A DNA stretch of 64,000 nucleotides. It comes from Dioszegia crocea. Lineage: Eukaryota > Basidiomycota > Tremellomycetes > Tremellales > Bulleribasidiaceae. The position numbers and the translations under genes were made by a program. The stretch lies in NCBI GenBank assembly GCA_001600615.1, contig BCKK01000004.1, forward strand, positions 372,001 to 436,000, in the 5' to 3' direction. This document shows, in pieces, positions 44,640-56,274 of the stretch; the first letter of the stretch is position 1, and the number at the start of each line of letters is the position of its first letter. The notes below the pieces were generated by a model. The model ran no database searches and was not told where the DNA came from. It was given only the letters and a program-made list of their open reading frames with translations.

Positions 44640-46600
44640 CCGATATTTACGACTGGACACGCTGTTCACGTACCTCATTATGATTCCTGGGCTTTACGTT
44701 CGCGCTGTGTAGTATAACGATACATGTATACCTAGACATGTCCCACTGACTGAAAATTGCCTTCAGTTGTGCTCATCATGAAACATTCAACACAGCGCTG
44801 ACTTGTACACAATCGTCCGTGTCTCATTATAATAGGTTTCTACATCTATCAATCTCTTTAACCCGACCTACGTGACTCCAAACCTGTGAGCCTCGTCATG
44901 CAGCAGTGATTTCCCATCACTCAAGACTTCACACACACACGCACCACTCTCCCGATCCTTCTTCTTCGCCTAAGCCTTCTCACCCTCCAGCCTGATAGCG
45001 CCACTCGCTGACTCCACACCATAACAGCTTGGGAACCGGGCCGAGGCGTCGTGGTCGTATGTCCCCGGAGAATTTTTAGCGGCTAGGATGAGGTCTGGAG
45101 AAGTCAGCGTGGGATCTTCTAGTTCAAACTTGATGAGATTGTTGATGTGGGGCATGTTTGACTTACAAACTCCACAGGTGAATCCTAAGTAAGCGCCGTA
45201 GCCAGCCAGGATATGCCAGTACCCATGCCCTGTCACATCAGCAATCATGAAATTTTGCCCCAGATTCAAAGACACATCCAGACTTACCTTCCAATACAAA
45301 TCCAAACGGCCCCAACACCTCTCTTCCCCTTCTCAATCCCTCACAGAAGTAATTATCCACATTCCAAATCCCGAAACCCAACACGAATGTTCCAAGACCC
45401 ATCAGAAAAGTCCGAACCACCTTGCTGCTCTCGGATCTTGGGCGGATATCGAGTTTGCGGATGAGGATGATGATTCGGATGATACTAACGACAATCAGGC
45501 CGCCGAAGGCTAGTTGGTGGTAGGTGGGATTGGGCAGGTAGAGGCTGTAGAATTAGTGGGGGACATGGAAGGTCGTGGAGGTAGAGGCTAGAGAAGACGT
45601 ACTATGAAATTGTAATGAGGATGTTGAATGCTGCTAAGGCTAATGGGCCTAGGATACCGAAGCGGGAGTCAAAGCCTGGAGATGTGTCGAGTAAGAGGTA
45701 AGCCATATATGACACAAAGTAGATCTAGCCATCAGCGCTTGTTCCACATGATGGCGAAAGGGCTTACCATTGGCAACTCATCCATTAACTGCCAATCCCA
45801 CCTGAGGGAGGCATGAGACCCAAAGCTGCCAATCCCAATAAACACTAATCCCAGATATCCAGCTGCGTACCGCCGCTTCAACCCACCCTTGAGACTGGCG
45901 TAACATCCCCATAAACTAAGGAGAACCGAAGGGAGGTTGGTGAGTGTATTGTAGAACTCGGCGACGTATATAGGGGGTGATGGCGTAGTTGGTCTCGCAC
46001 CAGTCGATGGATGAGGTATGGGGTCCGTAGTCTGTAAAGTCAGCTGGGGAAGATTGGTAAAGGGGGGACTTACACCCATGGTCTATCTGTCCAATTCGGA
46101 GATGATCGAAGGCTCCCATAATGAGCGAATTGATCTAGTTGATTTGTTGACTATAGATCAGATAATGATCAATTGAGGCATCACGACCCGCGAGCTGATT
46201 TGGATATATACCAATTTACATGTCAGCAAAGTGGGGGAGGGAGGGGGAGACGCCATCAGGTACAGAAAGGTGAGGCTGAGGCTGATCAATCAAAACCGAA
46301 CAAACATCCTCGGTCTCGGTCTCGGCGGAGGGAACGCTTAAAGTGTCAAACGGGCCGCCGGCAAGGAGGGGGTCATGGGATAGTCCTTTGATGAGGTGAA
46401 AGACGCGCTGTTTCCTGCTGCTTGTACCCACGTATAAGGATGAGGAATGGTGGAAAACGCCTCATTCCCCTCCCCACCCTGAGCGATCTGAGGCCTGAGG
46501 CACACACTCTGGATTTTGATCGGTTCAGAGTTTCAGGCACGGTCCGTATTGGGCGGAAAGGAGGGTATAGATGGCGGCTCGGGAAGGCGTCGGACTCAAA
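44640..46600. repeat. segmental duplication, block B (partner 40820-42690)
   Basis: This block holds ceramidase 3 with both flanks matching those of ceramidase 2, in the same orientation. The unrelated + strand gene at 43165-44618 and the ceramidase relic lie between the two blocks. Borders are by eye. Confidence 0.6.
44970..46119 (-). pseudogene. alkaline ceramidase, copy 3, frameshifted
   Basis: Exon 1 (start 46119, MGAFDHLRIGQIDHG) splices correctly to YYGPHTSSIDWCETNYAITP. Then a 4-nt TATA insertion at 45967-45972 (against copy 2) shifts the frame inside ITPYVAEFYN: the original frame runs into RRRVLQYTHQ, while VAEFYNTLTNLPSVLLSLWG lies in another frame. Downstream the enzyme looks complete: GSFGSHASLRWDWQLMDELP (note FGSH where the others have FGFH, zinc His kept), LPNPTYHQLAFGGLIV, HGYWHILAGYGAYLGF and a tail ending RLEGEKA. 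A TATA repeat is a common polymerase-slippage or base-call error site, so the lesion needs confirmation. Confidence 0.8.
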
Positions 46601-46947
46601 GTTGATCTACATATGGTACCGAGTGGAAGCGAAAGGAGGGCGCCTTTGAGTACGTGTGTAACGGCACACAATGATGTTTGAGGTCGGCATGTGGCGCCCT
46701 GCAGTCCTGAACGACGGGTCTTCTCGGATACAGAGTTGGACTTTCTGAGCCTCATCTGCACAGTAGGGTTCGCAAGGTGGTTAGCTCGCGGCAGATGGAC
46801 GAAGCGAGGGAGGATGTAAAAGGCTGCGCTAAGACAACTCTGCCAAGTGCAATTACGGTTTACGAGATTTACGTGTGTGGCTTCTCCATTGATGGGTCTT
46901 ATGAGATAGATTCTGTATGATGTCCTTCACAACCAAGCTTTGTCCCT
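46120..46947. other. gap between ceramidases 3 and 4
   Basis: About 830 nt. The part next to copy 3 is the duplicated promoter (G-rich run near 46225, TGGGCGGAAAGGAGGG near 46550). I see no gene; short frames show no motif. Confidence 0.45.
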
Positions 46948-48247
46948 TCACCCCGCCTTGCCCTCCATCTCCGATCCTACGGATTCGTTCTGACCACGTT
47001 TGCCTCGCCTAAGCCTCGTCCTGGCACTGACATCAGACCCGTCTGAGTCTGATCCACTGTACGGCGCCCGAACTGCTGCGTCCTGTGCGACATTCTCGGG
47101 TAGGAGTTGAGTGACCGGACTGGGCTTCGTGTCGACAGATCTTGAAATCAGGACAGATGGCGCTGTACGGTCGGCCTGGACTCGATAGCATGTTGGGAAC
47201 CATGCCGTGGCGTCGAAATCGTATGCGTCTGGAGAGGTCTTGATGGCTAGTTGTAGGTCTGGTGATCAGTAAACGTTGAATGATATGCGGAGGCTTTACT
47301 TACAAGCAGAAGCAGTCATTATCAAGAAAGAGCCGTAGCCCGTCATGAGATGCCAATACCCGTGTCCTATTACATCAGCTCTGCGCAGGCTCCCTACCGA
47401 AGGTTCCGGTGTACTTACCCTGCAAGACAAATCCCAATGGTCCTAGTGCATCTTGTCCCCTTCTCAAAGCAGTACAAAAGAAGTTGTCGATATTCCAGAT
47501 GATGAATCCTACGACAAAGGTCGCAATCCCATTGAGAAGCGTACGGACGACTTTGGCGTGACGTTCGGGATTCGCATCGGCCGCAGCTGCGAGATGGCGC
47601 AGAAAGCGGAAGTTCTGTGTAACGCCTGATAGGAGGATAGCGCCGAAGGCTAGTTGGTGATATATGGGGTTTGGAAGGTAGACGCTGGACTGTCAGCGCA
47701 GCCGGTAAAGGAGATGAGCAAACTTACTAAGAGAGCGTGACGAAGATATCCCAAGCTATTAATATCGCCGGTCCCACCATACCGAATCGAGGTCTGAACT
47801 CTGGCAAAGTGTCAAGGACTAGATAGCCGCAGTATGATACCAGATAGATCTTCCAAGTCAGCCCAGGCCGGAATTTGAAGCCCATGTGGACTCGCCATAG
47901 GTAGCTCATCCAGCAATTGCCACTCCCACTTCAAACTCGCATGAAACCCAAAGCTTCCCAGCCCAATCCCCGTCAGGCCCAAGAATCCCAGTGCGCATCT
48001 CTTCCTCAACCCTCCTCGCCAACTACCATAGCAGCCCCATAGTCCCAAGAGGATCGTTGGTAGATTTGTAAGGGTGTTGTAGAATTCGGCAACGTAGGGC
48101 GAGTGGGTGTAATTGAGTTCACACCAATCTATGGTGGCTGTGTGATTGCCGTAGACTGCCTTGTCAGCTCTTCATTTTGAAGGTGAAGGTACAGTACGTA
48201 CATCCATGGGTAAGTTGGCCGTGTCGGAGGTGCTCGAATGCCCCCAT
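46948..48247 (-). CDS. alkaline ceramidase, copy 4
   Basis: Exon 1 starts at 48247 with MGAFEHLRHGQLTHG and splices in phase to FYGNHTATIDWCELNYTHSP. Active-site marks follow: AEFYNTLTN, GLGSFGFHASLKWEWQLLDE (Ser, His, Asp in family spacing), LPNPIYHQLAFGAILL and HGYWHLMTGYGSF (two zinc His). The cytosolic C-terminal tail is longer than in the other copies, charged and Ser/Arg-rich (SDSDGSDVSARTRLRRGKRG), ending at 46948. Intact, about six exons. It is closest to copy 1, with which it shares NHTATIDWCELNY and WNIDNFFC. With copy 1 it is the most likely functional enzyme of the array. Confidence 0.92.
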
Positions 48248-48859
48248 CTTACTGGAAGTCTATCGAGGTAGTTCAGGTCGGGTTGCTAAGAGATCTTCGA
48301 GGTATGAGGGATCTACGAATGAGATGCGAGAGGGAGGATCGAGTGAGCTGGGGAATAAGGGGGAATATGAGTCCGGTGTGATGTGATGGAGCGACAAGAA
48401 TCTCTGCTGGCCACGGCGGTGATTTGTAAACAACAACGACATGATTCACTGACAACGCAGCGCACTCGGCCTCTAGCATGGCGGACTTTGGGTGAATAAC
48501 AATCCATACGAGACTCGCAAGCGATCACCGACCGACGCGGCGAGCGAGCGGCAGCGGGGAGCTGGAGGCAGACGCAGAGACTAACTTGCAATGGTAAGAG
48601 GCGGAGTCAATCGCCTGCGCAGGCAGTAGACTGAATCAGCTCGGGATACTCATGCCGTAAGGGATCTGGCTCGGCTATAGGATGGCCGGCCCCCGCTTCG
48701 GGCATCTTGGTCAATGGTCTCGCCAATGATGGCAAATGGAGAATGAAGATGTGGCAGGTGATATACATACTGAATATACGAGACTAATCTACCAATACTG
48801 AAGAAAGATACCCTAAAACCCTAAAAAGAAAAGCCCATCCGACCAGCAAGTCCTGCCCC
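48248..48859. other. gap upstream of ceramidase 4
   Basis: About 610 nt between the start of ceramidase 4 and the stop of the next minus-strand gene. No gene seen. A short CCCTAAAA pair at 48811-48826 is noted among the rejected items. Confidence 0.4.
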
Positions 48860-51800
48860 TCACCCCTGCCAGCTGTATCCTGTTCGAGAGACGTCCGAGC
48901 TCATGGGCCTGAGACTCGGTCGTACAGGCTTGGTAGTACCCGATGGTAGCGGCCCCGAAATGGATTGTGGCCTGGATTTGAAGAAGCGAGAGAAGGACGA
49001 TGCGCGAGAGACGGTAGGTCGAGAAGAAGAGCCAGGAATAGCATGTGTGGTTTCGGAGAATGTCACAGAGGCTCTCTTCAGAACTGACTTTTCGAGTGCA
49101 GGGGGAGGGGGTGAAGATGTAAATTGTCCGGCATCTGCCCGAGGTCTGGGAGATGGAGCGAGAGATATATGAGGTGAGGATGAGAGGGCGGGGGAGTAGG
49201 CCGACTGCGCTCGTGATTGTGCCCGAGGAATGGGGGATGGGCCAGGAGAGAGGGAGAGGGAGGGAGAGTTTAGTGCCGAGTGAAGGTGGGCTGGGGTGCG
49301 CCATGTAGACTCTTCGAACACGATGTGACTCTTCCGTGCCGACCTCTCGTTTGCGCCTTCGAGGGTGGGCGGGAGGGTTGGGACGGTCATTTGACGTCGG
49401 TTCGGTGGTCGGCCCAGACCTACTGATGACTGACCAGTACTGATCGTGCGCCGATGCATTGGGGGTGGAGGACCCGCCGAGGTAGGAGGACCCGCCGAGA
49501 TAGGAGGTGCTGGCGATGGAGGTAATGGCGCGACTTCCAGGATATGTGCCACCTCCTTGGCAAGAGCACTCCTTGAGTCCACCTCGCCAACCGCTCCCCG
49601 CCGCCTTCGACGCATAGACATGTCCCGCTTTTCCTCAACCACCAGCTCTTCGCTCGAGATCTTCGGCACGGCCTTTCTACTGACCGCTCGAGGCTGATCT
49701 ATTGGCGACAGGGAGCGTTCCCGAACGACGGGCGGAGGGGGAGGGGGAGCCTCCGGAGTAGAAGCCTCTTTCGGGCTGGATTTGGGGCTCTGGGAGTGAG
49801 GAGCCCGATATCGCGGGAGGAAGGAATCTCGGAACTCGGGTGGAGAAAGAGGTCGACCACGATCCATAATGCTGGATCGAGGACTGGCGGCGGGAAGAGT
49901 GGGTGTGACAGACATGTCGTCCGCCGATGGGGATAAAGGACCGATCGTGCTGGGTGTGGAGGGCATATTGGGACTGACTTTCCCCAAGAAGCTGTCAAGA
50001 GGGTTGAAGCGGGGAGTGAGGATGTCCGGGCTGGTCAGACCTGCTAGGGAGACAGTGGAGGATGACGCCGAGTGGATGGGGAAGCTGAACTCGGGAAGGA
50101 CGATGGATGCTGGGGCGTTGCGTCGTAGACGAGGGGCAAGCTCCGGTAGCTCGGGAGACAATTCCGGCGCGTCAATGACAATTTGTGGCGCGAGGTAGCC
50201 GTATTCGCCAATACTGACGACAGAGCTCTTGCGAGAGACAGCTGACGACCGTCGGCGTTCCTCGATTGTCATGTTGGACTGACGACGGCTTTCTCGGATG
50301 GGGGAGATTGTTGATCGCGACTCGTAGTCGTCAACCCCTCGGTCAAGCGACATCTTTCGTCCGTCCATTGACATTCCCAGTCCGTTCCCGACCGACATTT
50401 TCCGACCTTCAACTGACGTCTTTCTCGCATCCACCGAGATCTTCCGCCCATCCACTGACAGCCTTCGGACTTCAATCGACAATCTTCTATCCATTGACAG
50501 CCGCCTCAAGTCATCCACCGAGCGATCCTTGACCATAGACCGTCGCCGGTCTGTCCCAGGAATGGACAAGGAGGGCCGACGAGAGTCCGCCAGAGAAGCC
50601 CGCCTCGACTCAGTGACTTCCGAGACGACCGACTGGCGCCGGAGCGAGGCGCGCAGAGGAGATACGCCGAGCGGCGCTATTCGCTGCTGTGGTATACCGT
50701 GCACAGCTGCGAATACAGAAGCTGCGTCTCTGCCATTGGCAGACGCGGAGAAGAAGGGGGTGGATGTGGAGCGGTGAAGAACAGGCCTGGGTTTGGCTGT
50801 GCCGGTAGGAACACCATCAGCGAGAGGAGGAAAGTGGTAGTTGGTCATGGCCCTAGCGAGGGTGGGTCTCACTCGCTCTCGAAGGAGGGTCGAGGGCTGA
50901 TCGGCAGGGGGTGGTGTGGCAAAGTTTCTTGGGGGAGGAGCAAGCGGGATTCGGGGGAGGGGCCGAGCGTTGAAAGTCGGCGAGCCCGGGGAAGACATTC
51001 GCGACATGAGGAGTTCAGAGGATGTATCGGCGTAATCAGGCGCAGCGGCTATGGAAGCGAGAGGGAAGTTGGACAGCACAGAAGGAATGCCGTGTTGGAC
51101 GGGAGGTGTGGGTATGTAGGGTGCCGTATGGATCTCGGACGCATCATCGTCATCGTCCGCGTCGGATACGTCGGTGTAGGGTGACCACTGGCTCATTATC
51201 CGACGAGCGACAAATGTGTCTTCGTTCGCCTGCTCGGGCTCTCCCACAGACACCTCCACCACCTCCGAGAACCGCCTCCTCAACATGCTCATGCTGGCAA
51301 TGTTCCTCAGCCTTGCGTCTTCCACAGGGTCCATCACTGACCCGTTGGACAGTACACTCGACCGTCGCCTGGATGGGGGTAGACGCCTGCGGTCAGGGCT
51401 ATTCAGATTGAAGCCGAGTAGGCTGGGATCGCTTCCCCGTCTGCCGCTGTCCGAGGGTGTCTTGCCTGTCCCGCCTGACCGGAAGATTGAGGGTGATCCT
51501 CGGCTTCCTCTCCGCCCATTCAGACTGCCCGCTGGCGAGATTGAGATGATGGTGCCGCCCGAAGGAGAGTGATGAGTAGGACTCGGCGTCCAGTCCGCCC
51601 CGTCACCACCTATTTCGGGCCAGGTACCCCAGGCAGGGGTCTGCCATCCCGCACTTTCCGCCATGAGCGACTCGTATTCCGACTCGTCGTGTTGTTGTAT
51701 TTCCTCGGAGCCATCATATTCAAACGCTGGGTCCGGCAGGGTGGGAGAGCTGTTGGAGTAGAGCGAGTCGGGGGAGGACGAAGAGGATGAAGATCCGCTG

Positions 51801-51980
51801 TCGTGCTGGGATTGGGAGTGGGAGAGACGGTTCATGAGCCGTTTGGAAGAGTAGACGGGGGATGTGGGGACCGAAGGAGTGTTGAATACGCTCAGAGCGG
51901 CAGCACGACGGGCTTCCCGACGTCTACAACAAGTCAGCAATGGGCAGGAAGCCTCAGCCGAGCACTTACTGTTGCATCAT
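48860..51980 (-). CDS. large disordered Ser/Arg/Pro-rich protein with an RRxS array
   Basis: I do not recognise the protein. The start is an 11-nt exon (51970-51980, MMQ plus two bases) joined across an intron at 51924-51969 to RREARRAAALSVFNTPSVPT. The rest is one exon to 48860, about 1,020 residues. It is dominated by Ser, Pro and Arg and has no membrane segment or obvious fold. Between about residues 440 and 570 lies a run of R-R/K-x-S sites: RRASL, RRPSL, RRRSM, then RRLSMD, RRLSIEV, RRLSVDG, RKISVDA, RKTSVEG, RKMSV in near-tandem. These fit the consensus of cAMP-dependent and other basophilic kinases. Other parts are SH3-ligand-like poly-Pro (PEAPPPPPPVVRERSLSP). Probably a signalling scaffold; this is inference. 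Confidence 0.75.
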
Positions 51981-53563
51981 CTTTGCTTCGGCCGAGAAAA
52001 AAAGGAGTGTAGTGTGTGATTGGTTGAAAAACAAGAGCGACCAGCGCGATTGGCAGAATCTGACCAGCAGGTGTTGAAGATAGGTATAGAGGAGCAATTA
52101 GCAGTAGGAGAGTGTTGAAGAGTCTATGAAGGGTGGGAATGTTCAAGGTGGATCGTTTCGTCGTCATACCAGACCGAAATTCTCTTAGCCCGATCGTGCC
52201 TTTGATTGTCAGCATCGCTCTGAAGCGTCCCACTACTTCGGATCCGGCTGATCGGGTACGTCAACCGTGCTTTTGGTTATTCGGCTACCAATCGCACCCT
52301 TAACGTTTATGCAATAAGTATGCAATGTGCAGAGATGGCTGGACAATATCGACGATCTTTTGGCAGCATGCCCAACGGTATTTGTCCGAAAGGGGGAATT
52401 TTACGTCAGGCACGCGTGAGATGGCGCGTTGGATGCGACAGAGTAAGTCCGAGATCTACGCAAGAGATGGCTGGACAAATGAACATCCTTGCATGCCGAA
52501 CGCACTTAGCCGCTTTTTCACAGTGCACTCTACGAGGTGAGTGCATAAATAGTACAGACGGCGGTCGAGTTGATCGCCATCGACTTGCCGATGCGATCTG
52601 CATGCCGCGGCATCCATAACGTTCAGCAGCGGACACCAAAGTCAGAATGCATGCCTTGCTGTTCCCGTCTCTACATCGCTGGATACCATCGGGGCGCTTC
52701 AGTGACATCACCTATTGCTCCGTTCGTGATGCTCTGGCACCTCGGTCAGGCCGATAGAAGCTAGACTTGTCGATGGAGAGGAAGCGAGAAGCCAAAAGGC
52801 ACAAGCAGGTCCCAGAAAGCGGAGGAAGCGTGCCGCACGCTAACGCGGAGCTCGATATGCTTCACGGCTCTCGCTCGGTTCTCTTCTTATCGTCGTCATC
52901 GTCATAGCCAGCAGCTGGGCTTCACTAGAGCTGCCTCGCTCTGCCTCACCCGTATATCCCCGCTGGCGTGTGATGCCGTAAAACTTGTTTCAGCCTCCTT
53001 CTGAAACCGGCGTCGAGTCAGAAATTACCTCTTCGGGAGCATTCCAGCGGACCTGGAGGCGTGCCTGCCGAGGCTCGAGACATATGAGCGGTCAGATGTC
53101 GTCCTGATCTGCGCGGGCCAAGAGCTGAAGTGAGCATAAGTAAAGTAGGCCTAAGTGCATGTCGGAAGGCTCGGCACGTGCCATATCTCCTCATAATGTA
53201 TAGCGGAATTGGCGTGTCTCGGTTTTAAAGCTAAACGCCTCACAATCCTAGGGACCGGTTGGATTGACCCGTTGGTGGGCTTCGGAGTGCGCTTACAGCC
53301 TCAGTATTCTTTGAACTTCTAGGAGGCAGACACAGCCCGGTAATGGAAGCTTTGATGATGTATCCGTCTGCTTCAGTCGCGCCCTCTTGAATGAAAGTGA
53401 GTTGCCGAATTTCACTCGGTCCCTTTGGCCAGAAGTGAGTATAAGGAATCAAACGGTCTATCTCTATCACTGTTCGTACACTGGCTATCGTTACATGCAA
53501 TTACGTGTCGTGGTCTACGCCCATTACTCCCACTGATGTATACTAACAGATTATGGGAAGAAT
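51981..53563. other. long gap of about 1.6 kb without a gene
   Basis: This is the longest gene-free stretch in the window. Short frames on both strands look like chance. The 16-nt string AGAGATGGCTGGACAA occurs twice (52331 and 52463), each followed by a GCATGCC-type stretch. It could hold an unannotated non-coding transcript or a decayed gene; I cannot support either. Confidence 0.4.
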
Positions 53564-55866
53564 CTAAACACTAATCTCGCTCCCGCTCGATTCCTCCTCA
53601 CAGTATGCCTGTTTACCGTTTCTCATTGCCGAGCTACGCCTGACCCTGCCAATGACATACTTGGGCGGAGGAGTCATCGGGTCTGGAGGAGGGTCTGCCT
53701 GACCAGCAGTGGACCCCTTCCAGTACTTGAACACCTTCATCCTGAAGTCGTCCGTCCGTGCAGCTCGCTTGATCCTCCGACCGACAGACGCCGACCCAAC
53801 CAGAAGTATCCCAGACCCCAGAGTCCACATTGAGCTCCATGCCTTTCCTTTCGCTTTCCCGCCTCCCGCCTTGTAAGGTAGGGAGATCTGAAGAATGTAG
53901 CTCTTTCCCCCTCGCTGCTGCGCCAACGTTCGACCCCACGCATCGAGTATCGCGCTGGTACCTTGATCCATCCGACCTCGACTGCCGGCAACGACCATGA
54001 CGGGTGCAGAGTGAGTGAGGGCGATCGATTCGGCCTGCCCAATGATCTGCTCGCCGATCTCAGTGGTGAGAGCGGATGCGGAGACTGTAAATAGGTCTGG
54101 TGATTCGCTGAGGGATGAGAGGAGGTCAGGATGAAATGTGTCGAGGCAAATCAGAGGGGAGATGCTGATGGGCCGGACGTAGGGAGCACTGCTTGCCCAG
54201 TCGGTCTTGTTGACTCCAGGGGGTCTGCTTTGGTCAGTACGCGCTCTCACTAGAGTTGACGAAGCTCTGAACGTCTCAATGCGCCTGAATCGTAGGCCCG
54301 TTTGGATTCGGATCGAAGTAGATCTGGTACTCACGCTGGCAGATTGATCGTCCAAATTGGGATTGGCATGATGCCTTTGTGAAACGGGAATGACTCAACC
54401 ACTGCAGTGTCAGCTCCTCCGTCCATGCCTAAGAATTTGAACAAGGTAACTTACGAGGAAGGAGTGTTTGCTTCGCGTAAGATCCTACTTCGCCCTCGGG
54501 CCCGATCAGGATCACCTCATTGATCTTCTTCAGGCCTCTCGACCTCGTGACGACACTGAGATTCCTTGTCTCCCTGACGCTAAAAGCAGGAGGATACTCC
54601 TCCATGGGCGTGTCGATTCCCAGTTGCACCCAGACCCCATACTGCTGGCACACCAACCTGACAATCTCATCGATGGCTAATCGTCGATCCCACTTGTCCA
54701 CCGCATGATACGCGCTCTCGGGAAAGAGGAGCAAGTTGGCGCGATTGCCGATAGTCTGAGCCTCGTGGATGAGGCTGCTGATGCGCCACGGTCCTCCAAA
54801 TTGAGGAAGGACGAAGCCGAGACCAAAAGGTGTTTGAATGTCGATTGAGTCTGATACCGTTCCCAGCGGGGTCTTAAAAGTTTCCGCCGCGTATAATACT
54901 CCCAACCCGCCAGCCATACTGAAGATTGATTTCTTGATCGGCGTACGCCTGCGGGAGGATGGAGATCGCGAAGTGGGCGCTGTGGAGTTGTCGGATGCGC
55001 TAGGAGCAGAGGTAAAGGTCGAGTAGGATGTGGGTGTGGTGTCGAGTGTAGAGTCGGTGCTGCGACTGGACTGACTCTCGTTGAGTAGTCTAGTACCAGA
55101 TCCACTGGCGCTGCTCGAATGGTGAGGTGTAACATTATAGTAAGTCGGCAAATCACTGTGATCGATCTCGGACCGCTTCCCCCACAATCTCTCTCCTGTA
55201 AGATACATCGCGTATGCTGCGGAGCCGAGTATAACATCCGTACCCGTCGTTCCGAAATAGCTGAGTATAGGTCTGAGTGCGGGAATGTCGGCGGGGAAGG
55301 GAGAGGGGATGCCCTGACGGGAGTCAGCAAGTTGCTTCGCACGATTGGGCCCTGATAAGTTACTGTAGAAGGAGACTTACGAAACGACCCAGAGGGGAAC
55401 ACGAGGTAAGGGTAAGAAGAGCCGCTGCCCAAACCAGACCAAACATCAAAATGGTATCCCAACTTCCTTCCTTCAGGATACCATGTTGGATGACCATCCG
55501 GTGCAGAAGGACCGCCAGGATAGTCGCCAATCCCACAGCACCTGACAGCAATGTCTGACCCACCAACACCTCCGAAGCCTTTGCGGTAAGATTCCAACTT
55601 GTGAGGAGGCCGCCAGCATCGAGTGCAGGAATGAGCGATATGGCTGATGTAGTGAAGAACTGCCAGGGAGTTTGCGATTCGGCGAGGTGGATGAGGGTAG
55701 GAAGGGAAGTGAAGACGAAGACTGGCGATGCGTGAGGTCGTTGGAAGAGGAAGGAAGTGATCGCGAGAATGACGTGAGGGAAGGAAAGGTTCTTGACCGT
55801 GAAGACACCTTCGAATACGCTTAGACCTGGTATGTTCCGGATATTTCGGAGGGGATGGAAATCCAT
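53564..55866 (-). CDS. Lnt-like membrane protein with a nitrilase (CN-hydrolase) domain
   Basis: Bacterial Lnt N-acylates lipoproteins using a multi-TM domain plus a nitrilase domain. This protein has the same architecture. Exon 1 (55381-55866) has several hydrophobic segments (HVILAITSFLFQ, LVGQTLLSGAVGLATILAVL, ILMFGLVWAAALLTLTSC). Exon 2 from 55313 begins GIPSPFPADIPALRPILSYF, then a Ser/Thr-rich insert. The nitrilase fold follows with the catalytic Glu in LLLFPESAYHAV, Lys in VGSYAKQTLLP and Cys in ISPLICLDTFHPD. Small exons rejoin LVESFPFHKGIMPIPIWTIN in frame. A C-terminal hydrophobic stretch (TLGSGILLVGSASVG) precedes a basic tail. The full E-K-C triad suggests an active amidase or acyltransferase; the eukaryotic substrate is not evident. 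Confidence 0.85.
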
Positions 55867-56274
55867 CTTGGCGAAGTGATGAGAGTGCAGTTGTATATCA
55901 ATATAGAGAATAAGGTGCGAGAAGAAGGATGAAATAAGGAGTAAGCGGGGTTTTGAACGAGGAAAGCACGGGTAGATTTGAGTTTCTGCGCTTGGACCCC
56001 TCGAAATACGAGCTTCAAAAGTCAGCTCTCATCGAGCCGCTGGACTGCAATGTAAGCAAAACCTACCCGGTCACCTAGAATGTAAGCAAACATATCTGTG
56101 CACCTGAATGTCAACAAACAGATACAAAAGCATCATGTGAGTGCGCCGAAATCCCCGACGGTAGGACTTACCTCCTCACACATCCCAAGTACACACCACG
56201 CCAAGCCCTCGTATGTCAGTATAACCCGGAACAGAACCCAGGTTCAGATGGCGCCTGATACATTCTGACTTCTC
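55867..56274. other. gap between Lnt-like gene and Nup120/160
   Basis: About 410 nt with the promoter of the Lnt-like gene and the 3' UTR of the nucleoporin. A related phrase, AATGTAAGCAAA-CCT, occurs twice (56050-56100). No gene seen. Confidence 0.4.

Noticed and set aside
48811..48826. CCCTAAAACCCTAAAA as an interstitial telomere repeat
   Set aside because: Only two units with A-runs; too short and not a clean telomere unit. Likely the AT-rich 3' flank.
54677..55597. A 306-codon minus-strand frame in the Lnt-like gene
   Set aside because: The membrane and nitrilase motifs lie in the spliced frame; this frame only crosses an intron by chance.
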